Shown: positions 15,401 through 21,867 of the stretch, piece after piece
How positions within the stretch are numbered: position 1 is the stretch's first letter
Layout of the letters: each line of letters starts with the position of its first letter
Origin: DATLAN01 sp035527455
GTDB lineage: Bacteria; Planctomycetota; Planctomycetia; Pirellulales; Thermoguttaceae
Assembly: GCA_035527455.1 (NCBI GenBank)
Contig: DATLAN010000088.1
Coordinates: 1-26,749, forward strand
Direction: 5' to 3'
Length of the DNA: 26,749 nucleotides
Made by a program: the position numbers and the translations under genes
Notes under the pieces: model-generated
Told to the model about the DNA's origin: nothing
The model's database searches: none
Seen by the model: the letters and a program-made list of their open reading frames with translations, nothing else

Positions 15401-16967
15401 GATCCTCACCGTCGAAGATCACTTGGTCACCCTTTGCCCACTCTTCTTCTTGTTTTCCATACGCAACGCCGCGCGCGAGGGTCTCGAAAGGTACTGGAGC
15501 CTGAGCCGGATTTGCACGAACCACAGCTTTCTTGCCAGAACTCGTCGTCAGTTGGAATGCGATTTGACCCTCGTTATTGACTGGATCACCTAAATAGAGG
15601 CCTTGTACGCTTCCGCTTAAACCCGCAATGGTATCACCCACTTCGACTACTCTCGTCGGAGTTCCGACAGCGTCGGCGTCTAGCGAGCCGTCAATGAGCG
15701 TGAGTTGGCTCGTGTACAAGCCCTTGGTTCCGCTTCCGTCGGCAAACGCGGTGTACACGACGGTGACTGTGCTAGGGTCGTCGGTGCGAAAACTGACCCC
15801 CACACGAGAATCAACGTCAAATCCGCCGAATGGTCCGGCATCGACTTCGCCTGCATCAAGTACACCATTCCCATTTGTGTCTTGGAATGATTCACCGGGA
15901 TCAAGGATGCCGTTACCTGAGACGCCGGCGATTCGCGCACGGGTGGTCATGCCACCCGCGTTGAGGACAACAGAGATTCCCGGGCCGTCGGCATCTTCAC
16001 CGTAGAACGCGATTGCCCTTCCGTCATCACTGATACCTGGCCTAACACCGAGATCAATCCATTCGGCACCAGTAGAAGCAATCGTCGTTTGGGTGTCGTC
16101 CCCAGTGATGTCATAAAGCACGATTCTCTTAGTCGAAGCGGTACGCGACCCGATGACCACTCGGTCGCCGTCGGCTGCCATGAAGCGGAAAAACGTCTCC
16201 GTTCCCAGAAACGTCACCTCCGACGCATCGGGACCATTGTTACTCACCGTATCACGGCTATCGACACGGGTATCGCTGAGGTGAATCTCCCAATCGCTGT
16301 CCAGCGGATCGTCTGGTACCGGGACTTGTATTGTAATAGGAAAGCCCCATGGATCGTAGCCAATGATCATGTCAATATACGGAAAACCATCATTGGCGGT
16401 TTCCAGGCCGGCAAACGCCAACTTCCCATCGTTACTGATGCTGACAAACGACGCGACTGCGTCGAACTTGTCTTCGAATAAGCTGGGCGGCGTTGTTTGC
16501 GGACTGAACCCAAAGCCAATCACTGTATTCGAACCCGTCGTGTTGCCGTCCCAAATCCTGGTGAGGGTACCCATGGGATTGCCGGCCAATCGATCCTGCG
16601 CGGCGACTTGATTGTTATTATTGATTTGGACCTCGCGACCGTAAGACCGGTCAATGCTCGGGTTGGCAAAGCTGACGACCGTCGGTGCCGAGCCGCCGTT
16701 GTCGGCAACGAAAACGCTTTGGCCCTCGGCCCGTTCGGCAACAAACGCAACCTTGCCCGAATCGTTGATTGAAACAGCATTCTCAATACTAGTTAGGCCG
16801 TTCTGCCCAGTCTGTGCCAGGACATCAAAGTCGTAGAAGAAGCTCAGGCAGAGTCTATGCTCCAGAGGTTCAAAGGCCAGTTTGGAGCCGAGTTGGAGTG
16901 TTGGTTGCTGATTCTTTCGCGAACATCGAGACTTGGTGAACGCCTTGCGTTTCGTCAGGGGAGCCAT
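12459..16967 (-). CDS. Large secreted lipase-3/dockerin protein, 1502 aa
   Basis: A basic N-terminus followed by FEPLEHRLCLS (~31-41) fits the planctomycete LEPR-XLL export-type signature. Residues ~50-490 hold repeated INDSGKVAF / ISDDGRAIAFYG units, as in planctomycete DUF7453-like propeller domains. A class 3 lipase-like alpha/beta-hydrolase follows, with GHSLGGALGQW and nucleophile Ser at ~601. A beta-rich central region comes next, then a PPC-like domain (YVIPPGTDWTLFVAEWED, ~1037), an Ig-like segment, and the VFYNNSAFDG (~1240) / GINGIMVD / DVFYFGNAVGETG module. Dockerin-type repeats are ARVTVADLLLTRNN and DFNRDGRVNATDVLLARNN (~1414), and the C-terminus is VDKLLATYWQ. It probably acts at the cell surface or outside the cell. 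The lipase substrate is unknown, and structural rather than enzymatic use is possible. Confidence 0.88.
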   Translation of the reverse strand: MAPLTKRKAFTKSRCSRKNQQPTLQLGSKLAFEPLEHRLCLSFFYDFDVLAQTGQNGLTSIENAVSINDSGKVAFVAERAEGQSVFVADNGGSAPTVVSFANPSIDRSYGREVQINNNNQVAAQDRLAGNPMGTLTRIWDGNTTGSNTVIGFGFSPQTTPPSLFEDKFDAVASFVSISNDGKLAFAGLETANDGFPYIDMIIGYDPWGFPITIQVPVPDDPLDSDWEIHLSDTRVDSRDTVSNNGPDASEVTFLGTETFFRFMAADGDRVVIGSRTASTKRIVLYDITGDDTQTTIASTGAEWIDLGVRPGISDDGRAIAFYGEDADGPGISVVLNAGGMTTRARIAGVSGNGILDPGESFQDTNGNGVLDAGEVDAGPFGGFDVDSRVGVSFRTDDPSTVTVVYTAFADGSGTKGLYTSQLTLIDGSLDADAVGTPTRVVEVGDTIAGLSGSVQGLYLGDPVNNEGQIAFQLTTSSGKKAVVRANPAQAPVPFETLARGVAYGKQEEEWAKGDQVIFDGEDLGYTVDKVFDGTRGFYGLGLLSDAYGPALVIRGTDLLSALDWEANFDSRGVGYRQFTANWSKVSSWLSTLDVPADIVGHSLGGALGQWIAAAFTSAGGQIDQLVTFNSPGISRTYADRFVPANANQVTHYIVNGDLVSMAGEAFIDGGVNGEVKMASFSDWNLINKHLLPLLVPSVLDSDGNRRYRPSDVSLQSYSIDALNSGAYCHTDSDYRAWLLGADVGLKSLAVLQPCVAPLVPVPALLKRRDTTEAARQLVGRALRAIDWGKALFKWTVDATGKLVLELGERAHDLCELTTIKVDPHFSLTVDGGQPPMLRFDGGLSIDLGDAINIDLPSWLGGSFTANRLVELVGMDFGGVMDRDHLEVHGQLALLGSLLTVNGTAQLDWRRGELSVGGTLDVLDGFITASNTLRVGAALDLAVQGAAAISIPDAVPWIGGTQIASGQFLLNFVNNLDNSDDFVAAWGSIGRLELGLQVWFDGRRPNLLGAREIDALQQQGAPGVPLPADEGTSYSESYVIPPGTDWTLFVAEWEDASASAALELQLPSGTVLSETDIEADPSMTIVAELTNDRRKAVRVDAPEAGTWLVTLSDATDLGAADLAAMVQDSMPSVAVVGVSDGLLREPVQIQLEAFDADSEARIALFYDTDAQGFDGIMIADGLVESDGPVKYTWDTSGVAAGEYYVYARIIDENNPPVFAYADSPTRITDRAWVAERHVFYNNSAFDGQDSGAGIDDDVAIANDKAALLPSEIVSASNYTNYHRGINGIMVDVANLPAEVTPEAEDFRFHVGNDDTLGDWESAPTPTITVREDSGTDGADRITIVWEDGQIRNAWLQVTVLAERLGLAEDDVFYFGNAVGETGNSAADARVTVADLLLTRNNPHNFLNPAPIDSPYDFNRDGRVNATDVLLARNNQTSFLDALELIDLSSPRQSLVPADVRTEAVLSELAWIAEHEPVSPWSRPARSRNAAAETVDKLLATYWQ

Positions 16968-17045
16968 TTTCTCACTTCGTCGAGGTTCAAGTACTGTGGC
17001 CGGTCTTTCTTGGACAATCCTCAGAGGAAAAAGAACGTAGTCAGC

Positions 17046-18068
17046 CTAACGTATCGCTCCTCCCCTTGCCAAACACTCCTGTAAGCCCGAGGCAGCACAT
17101 TTTAGAAAAGGGACACCTATGAGCCGGCCTATATCGGAGTCGCTTCCGCCCAGGTAGGTCGACCAGGCCAGGTCGGGGTCGATCACCAGAGTCTGCGTGG
17201 GATCGTACGGGCCGAGAAGCTCGAACGAGTAGGAGGAGTCCTCGATCAGCACGAACCGGCTGGCAACCTCGACCTCCCGGCCGTCGGTCACTTGATACAC
17301 GTACGGCGCGTCGTCGACAAACTCGCCCCACGCGGTCCCCTCTCCCAGAGAGAAAGGGAGAAAGGCCGGCTGTACGTGCTTCGCCCCCGCGTCGTCCAGC
17401 CACAGCCGGTCGTTGCCTTTGTAGCTGATCCGGATCGCTCGCCGGTCGGCGCCGGGGGCGACGTGGAATTCGTATTGCAGGCTGTCGCGGCGGCCGAAGG
17501 TCAATAGATCGATGCCGTCGTAGAGCCCCGGATAGGCGACCGTCGCGTAGCCCGGCACGTTGCTGCGCCAGTTCGACTGCTCGCCCAGATAGTAGTTGAA
17601 GACCGTTTCCGCCCGATCCAACCCCACCGGCTCGACCCGCTCCGCCCCGTCGAAGGTGACGGAGAATTGGGTGGCTTCGTAGGGTGCGTGCAACGCACCA
17701 AGTGGATCTTCGTCGTGTGCATGCAACGCACCGATGGGATCAGCGTCGTCTTCCCATGGGTCTTGTTGGTGCGTTTCACGCACCCTACTGAAGAGCTGAA
17801 ACACCGGGCCGGCATCGGTGTGGAGGACGGTGGCGCCGCTGCCGTTGAACGCGTAGCGGACCGACTCGTCGGGCCACTGGCCTTGATTCTCGACGAACAG
17901 CGCGGGCGAAACGTTAAACAGCTCGATGGTCTGTTGTCCGGCCGCGCTCAACAGTCTCCGATCTTCCAGCAACTCCAAGCCAAGCCGTCGAAGACGAGGC
18001 AATAAGCCGTGTCCGAAACTAGCTCGCCCCATCCCACGACCGCCAAAGCGGGCAAACGCCGTCTTCAT
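17046..18068 (-). pseudogene. Truncated LEPR-XLL / SBBP-type surface protein
   Basis: The 340-aa frame starts normally, with LELLEDRRLLS at 31-41. It continues through the conserved segment found in planctomycete SBBP-repeat proteins: FVENQGQWPDESVRYAF, GATVLHTDAGPVFQLF, AETVFNYYLGEQSNWRSN, YPGLYDGIDLLTFGRR and IDPDLAWSTYLGG. It then stops about ten residues into what should be the first SBBP repeat (STYLGGSDSDIG), followed by an unrelated tail LIGVPFLKCAASG. Full-length relatives continue for many repeats, so this looks like a 3' truncation. Inside the frame, between QLF and ATQF, lies an extra 30-residue insert encoded by palindromic repeats (see repeat entry). The N-terminus is intact, so a short secreted product could still be made. 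It sits about 80 bases upstream of the dockerin gene. Confidence 0.7.
17681..17790. repeat. Cluster of three REP-like palindromes inside a reading frame
   Basis: Perfect hairpins GGTGCGT-GCA-ACGCACC (17683-17699) and GGTGCGT-TTC-ACGCACC (17768-17784) flank an imperfect copy (GTGCATGCAACGCACC, 17717-17732). The segments between them also repeat (GGATCTTCGTCGT versus GGATCAGCGTCGT). Palindromes of the form GGTGCGTTTCACGCACC flanked by AGGG/CCCT are a familiar dispersed intergenic repeat in planctomycetes and other environmental bacteria. Here they lie within the truncated SBBP gene without breaking the frame and encode the near-duplicate peptides DPIGALHAHDE and DPLGALHAPYE. Confidence 0.85.
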
Positions 18069-18426
18069 GGTAGCCCCCTGGTTAGCAGAAGCCGCTTAAC
18101 GCCGGGAAAGTAGTTCTGTCATTCTATCTGGCCCTGCGCCCGGATGCAAACAGGGGATAACCAGAATTAGGGGTGGCAGTCGCAAACGGACGCTGGCAGC
18201 GTATCCCTGGCCCACAAACCGGTTTTCACAACGAGCAAACCCAGCCCAAACCGCAAGGTCTTCCGCAAATTACGCTTGCGCCGCGGCGGTGCTAGACATG
18301 CTCATTCTCCATTGTTGGGCTGGGGGGAGTAGTGATTCCTGATATTTCAGCCACCCCGCCCTGGTATGAAATGCTCGCGACGGTCGGAGATTGTGGAGCA
18401 ACAGGGATCGCAACCAGGAGCAACGC
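18069..18426. other. Intergenic region with scattered palindromes
   Basis: No gene is supported here. Two things are visible. ACGCTG-G-CAGCGT (18190-18202) is a perfect 6-1-6 palindrome that could be a protein-binding site. A degenerate third copy of the GGTTTTCACAA.GAG.AA motif, found at 1934 and 2252, lies at 18221-18238. In one frame its continuation reads TGFHNEQTQPKP, resembling the small-ORF N-terminus, but there is no start codon close by. The region must hold the promoter for the truncated surface gene (minus strand). Confidence 0.45.
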
Positions 18427-18675
18427 ATGGCACTTTGGCTGAACAGATCCGGTAAGCACTGTGAACACGAAAGCAAGTTCCTCGCCGAGGGCCGCATCTA
18501 CCTGACTTGGGACGGACTTGATCGAGACCTGGGCAAGCTACTCGACCGCGCGGGATTGCTGACTTTGCTCGAAGACGTTTACCCCAAAGCCTCACCCGCA
18601 CAGCGACGTCAAAACTCCGGACAGATCGAGACTGTAGCAAGGAAATCGGGCATTCGCTATCCGGCTCGGGCTTGA
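18427..18675 (+). pseudogene. N-terminal fragment of an Mrr-type restriction endonuclease
   Basis: ATG at 18427 has CAGGAG seven bases upstream. The first ~70 residues (MALWLNRSGKHCEHESKFL, GRIYLTWDGLDRDLGKL, LLEDVYPKASPAQRRQNSGQI) match, from memory, the N-terminal domain of a restriction-system protein family usually 300 or more residues long. In that family the sequence runs RIYLTWDGLN.DL.KL followed by a GQIWPFA segment. Here the similarity stops at GQI and an unrelated short tail (ETVARKSGIRYPARA) leads to a stop. The nuclease domain is absent, so this is a remnant of a second defence gene. A minus-strand degenerate coding remnant begins at the same junction, suggesting that an insertion or deletion broke the gene. 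Confidence 0.6.
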
Positions 18676-19117
18676 TGGAGGGTTTTGGTGGTGAGGCTTC
18701 GAGCGAGCGATTGGAGGTCACGAAGCATGCCCAGCGCGATCCGGGCGATCAGACGCGACATGGTGCGAACGCGGTAAGTGCTCTTTTGCATCTTGCGATG
18801 ACGCCGATCTCCGATTCCTCATCGGTCGCCACGTCGTCGTCTTGAACTCTCGCCGGCTGGATTCTGATGCCGATGGATCTCCAGCCATTGGTCTGCATCG
18901 CCAGAATGCGAGCTTCGGCGTCATTTCGTTTGATCTGGCAGATGGTGGAGAATTCTGCTACGACCGACGAGGGCGTTTTCTCGGTTCTTGGCCGCGCGAA
19001 TTGTAAGAAAGCGGCAGACGCGAGACCTGATTCAGCAAGCTGAAATACCGGACACGAACGGCGGATTCTTACAATCCGGCAGCCGCGCTCAGCCTGGACC
19101 TGACGACGAGATTCCAC
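18657..19117 (-). pseudogene. Decayed, frameshifted coding remnant, identity uncertain
   Basis: The minus strand has coding-like stretches in different frames: RIVRIRRSCPVFQLAESG (~19060), NDAEARILAMQTNGWRSIGI (~18890), and a C-terminal stretch KSTYRVRTMSRLIARIALG continuing to a stop at 18657. They need at least one frameshift near 18795 to join. The QLAE-containing segment recalls the C-terminus of IS1380-type transposases, but the match is weak and from memory. It may be a mixture of two remnants. It overlaps the broken end of the restriction gene fragment, which is why I read it as inserted mobile debris. Confidence 0.3.
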
Positions 19118-19431
19118 GTTTCCGGGATGCTGGGCTGGGCCCTCTCAGGTGCTTGGCGAGCGGTCTCCCGAGCCCGCAGTATCATAATCTGCGTGTCCGG
19201 CCTTCGGGTCCCTGCGCCGCTACTTTGGGAGCGGCGTTGTAAGTATATGCCAAATAGTCACTTACGCCGCAAGCCTCAACACCATTGGAACTTGCGACGT
19301 CTTTCGCATGCCCCCTCACAGGGTTATTTTCGCTGCAAACTTGTCACTACGACTGCAAATCGCGGCGAGTTTGAGGTCATCTGAGTGGTCATAAAGCCGG
19401 AAGTGGTCAATCGGGTGGGCGCATCATGAGG
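19118..19431. other. Gene-free stretch with one bulged hairpin
   Basis: No gene is recognised here. GCGGCG-TTG-TAAGT (19231-19244) and ACTTACGCCGC (19260-19270) form an 11-bp stem with a 3-base bulge and a 15-base loop. It lies about 160 bases past the stop of the minus-strand glycosyltransferase gene and lacks a T-run. It could be a 3' RNA structure or a mobile-element end. Confidence 0.4.
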
Positions 19432-20619
19432 CTAGTTCAGCAATTCTTCGGCAACCTGTAATGCCCTGTTGATTTGTCGGGCGGCCGAAAAGCTTGTGTG
19501 ACGAATGGAGAAGAGGCGAGCGGATGCTGCATGTTTCTCGGAATCCAGGAGTTTCATAAGTGTGTTCTCAATCTGCTCAGGCTTCGTCATCGAGGCTGGC
19601 AGCCCCGCCCCGAGTCGAGCTACTGCAGCACTACCCAACGCTTGTTCCAGAAAAATCGGTATTTGGAGAGTGGGCTTTCCCGCCAGGAGCATCGAGGCGG
19701 TTGTCCCGTGGGTGCCGTTGAGAATCGCAAGATCACATTGCCTGCCAACGTGATCAAGGTCCAGGGGCTCGCTCTCGAAGCAAAGTGTCGAGCGCTGAAA
19801 CCGTTCGCGCCACTTCGTGTCAGGTCCATCTAGGTGAACCAGTGTCGGATGCCCCAGCCGGCCGAGCAGAGCCAGCAGCGTCGGCAGGGTTGGAAACGGT
19901 TTTACGTAGGCGAAGATTCTCTTGCCTCGGCCTTCCGGCCAAACCGGCCTCTTGCCGCCGACATTCGGCCAGACGCCCCAGTAGCTGCCCCCGTCTCTTG
20001 CCGGATAGTGGTCCAGTTCTTGAAACGTGGTCAAGAAGTTCTCGTCAACCTCGTGATAGAGCTGCGACAGCCGTTCCAAGGGATGTTCAGCAAAGAAGCG
20101 CAACACATGATTTGCGGTTTCCAAGACTCGTTCTTCATCTTGCCGGAGTATGTGCGAATCGGCGGGAAGCCACGGGCGAAGATCGGGAAAGGGATGCTCA
20201 TTGGGAGGACAGCAGAACCCCGTACCGACAGTCGCTTTCCTGGCTCCGTGCCCACGCGCTGCCAAAAGAGCAGTCGGGCTGTGATCGAAGATGAGCAGAT
20301 CGGGCCGCACACAGTCGTAGAGATTCCGCCAGGCTTCCGTCATACTTCGGAGTTCATCGAAGTCAGCAAAGCCCATGTTGTGGAGAATGTGTGCGAACGT
20401 CCGGGGAGGATGAATTCCGTCAGTAGACTTTCGTGTCCTGATTGGTGCCTGGAGATAGGATACTCCGATATTGGCAAACACTCGGTCGGCTCGCGACAGG
20501 TCCCGCAGTGCCGCGAACACTCGATGTCCTGCTTTGCAGAGCCCCTCTGCCAAAGGCTGCAACCTGGTCAAATGCCCCAGCCCGCCTCCAAGTTCCCAAG
20601 TTAGTAAGATTGTCGCCAT
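19432..20619 (-). CDS. MGT-like glycosyltransferase (GT-B, nucleotide-sugar)
   Basis: The 395-aa product opens with MATILLTWELGGGLGHLTR, the N-terminal Rossmann strand and Gly-rich loop of GT-B enzymes such as the MGT/UGT group. RPDLLIFDHSPTALLAARGHGARKATVGTGF continues the acceptor domain. The C-terminal donor half includes KRIFAYVKPFPTLPTLLALLG, a CDLAILNGTHGTTASMLLAGKPTLQIPIFLEQ stretch matching the xHGGxxTxxExLxxGxPxLxxPxxxxQ donor signature, and AVARLGAGL. In that signature the usual HGG is replaced by NGTHGT. ATG at 20619 has AGGTGA six bases upstream; a TTG at 20637 is less likely. The gene starts 24 bases after the stop of the 230-aa surface protein gene, so the pair may be co-transcribed. 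It could glycosylate surface protein or lipid; the sugar and acceptor are not readable. Confidence 0.88.
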   Translation of the reverse strand: MATILLTWELGGGLGHLTRLQPLAEGLCKAGHRVFAALRDLSRADRVFANIGVSYLQAPIRTRKSTDGIHPPRTFAHILHNMGFADFDELRSMTEAWRNLYDCVRPDLLIFDHSPTALLAARGHGARKATVGTGFCCPPNEHPFPDLRPWLPADSHILRQDEERVLETANHVLRFFAEHPLERLSQLYHEVDENFLTTFQELDHYPARDGGSYWGVWPNVGGKRPVWPEGRGKRIFAYVKPFPTLPTLLALLGRLGHPTLVHLDGPDTKWRERFQRSTLCFESEPLDLDHVGRQCDLAILNGTHGTTASMLLAGKPTLQIPIFLEQALGSAAVARLGAGLPASMTKPEQIENTLMKLLDSEKHAASARLFSIRHTSFSAARQINRALQVAEELLN

Positions 20620-20643
20620 CTGTTCACCTGCAGACAAGGCTCA

Positions 20644-21336
20644 TCACGTTATGACCACGTAGTACCAGGCTTCGTTGGACGCCAATGGTTCGTCGTCGTT
20701 AGTCTGTGCCGTCGCTGTGCCGCTTTGGAGTCCAACAAACTGGTCGGTCAAGGAAAACGTGCCGTCCGATTGGACGGTGGCGGTGACCTGATATGAACTC
20801 AGTACACCGCCGAACGTGACGACCATTCCCTCAACGACGTCATCCACATCGGTGACCATTCCGCTAAAGGTCCAGTACGAGACGGGGCCTACCGTGCCGA
20901 AGAAGCCTGAAATCACAGGAGCGTCATTCACCGATTCAACATTCACGGTAAAGCTCGTTTCGACCCACAGGCCATCGGTGTCGGTCGCCCGGACCGTGAG
21001 TTCGGCTTCTCCGTAGGCGTCCGGCGCAAAGTCCAGATACAATCCCCCGTAGCCGCCGTATCCTTCGTATGCGTCGATGTCGACCGAATCGAACAGCGAA
21101 GAATTCGTGTTGCCCACGACCTCGTACGTCATGTCCTCATCAGCGTCCTCAATGTCGTCGAAGTAGTCGAACAGATTGATGACTTCGTCCGCAGCGTCCT
21201 CATAGACGTACAAATCGGGAATGTTCCAAGCGGTGGGAGGCGTGCCGGACAGCACAAAGCGTGTCTCCAATCGCTCCAAAAGGAGTGGTCGCGGCCGCGA
21301 GGCTGGATGTTTGGAAATCTTGGGGCGGGAACGCAT
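20644..21336 (-). CDS. Secreted Ig/cadherin-like protein with LEPR-XLL start, 230 aa
   Basis: The N-terminus is basic (MRSRPKISKHPASRPRP) followed by LLERLETRFVLSG (18-31), the LEPR-XLL-type signature of planctomycete exported proteins. Residues ~35-140 form a cadherin/Ig-like domain rich in acidic and Gly/Tyr residues (YEGYGGYGGLYLDF, AELTVRATDTDGLWVETSFTVNVE). A second domain (~145-230) has VSYWTFSGMVTDVDDVVEGM, VTFGG and YQVTATVQSDGTFSLTDQF, a pattern typical of tandem Ig-like repeats in large planctomycete adhesins. The protein is short for the group but ends on a domain boundary, so it may be a complete two-domain protein. The Asp-rich loops suggest calcium binding. Confidence 0.8.
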   Translation of the reverse strand: MRSRPKISKHPASRPRPLLLERLETRFVLSGTPPTAWNIPDLYVYEDAADEVINLFDYFDDIEDADEDMTYEVVGNTNSSLFDSVDIDAYEGYGGYGGLYLDFAPDAYGEAELTVRATDTDGLWVETSFTVNVESVNDAPVISGFFGTVGPVSYWTFSGMVTDVDDVVEGMVVTFGGVLSSYQVTATVQSDGTFSLTDQFVGLQSGTATAQTNDDEPLASNEAWYYVVIT

Positions 21337-21867
21337 CGTGGCACGTCAATGAACGGGGAGTTCCTGGAGCCTGGCGCGTGGGCCAGACAAACAAGGTACG
21401 TGGGGCAGTCGTCGGGCGGCAAAAGCTACTGATCAGCCGCCCCAGTTCCTTAATTGAGACACGGCGGCAAAAGCGAGCGTGCTTTTTGCCGGGGGGGATA
21501 GCAGGACTGGCACGGCCGAGCAATGGGTGATCAAGTGAACTGCAGAGGCCGTACGTCAAGAGCCACGGCAATTAGCGTGCCGCATTGCGAAGGCGCAACA
21601 AGTCGATTTGCCGGTCCATGAGCACAAGTGCCTGACACTCAGGAAGTTGTGTCCGATCTAAGCGGCTTGCAGGGCGGGGAGGCCCGATGCCCGAGTGTGG
21701 ATCTTCCGGCCATCCTGGCCATAGGGCTGCTGCGAGAATACAACCTGCCTTCGTCTGGTATCGAGGCTTTACACGTCCCGCATCCGTTCTCCGGTTGTGG
21801 CTTAAGACCGTCCGTGCATGGGCGCCGCGGGGCCCTCATTTGGGTGGACGAAGAGGGCGGGAGAACC
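21337..21867. other. Intergenic region with a direct repeat and two hairpins
   Basis: No gene is supported. Plus-strand frames across 21628-22032 are mirror frames of the kinase 3' end and its downstream region, without motifs. The noticeable structure is at 21414-21491. GGGCGGC (21414-21420) pairs with GCCGCCC (21436-21442), and CGGCAAAAGC (21465-21474) pairs with GCTTTTTGCCG (21481-21491, one extra T). Both start from a shared 12-base direct repeat GGCGGCAAAAGC (21415 and 21463). This sits 80-155 bases upstream of the 230-aa surface protein gene, where its promoter or 5' leader should be. Confidence 0.5.
21414..21491. repeat. Paired hairpins sharing a 12-base direct repeat
   Basis: Two adjacent inverted repeats, with 7-bp and about 10-bp stems, each begin with GGCGGCAAAAGC. 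The second, CGGCAAAAGC-GAGCGT-GCTTTTTGCCG, is the stronger. Neither is followed by a T-run. They may be a folded 5' leader, a decayed terminator pair, or remains of a repeat element. Confidence 0.55.
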
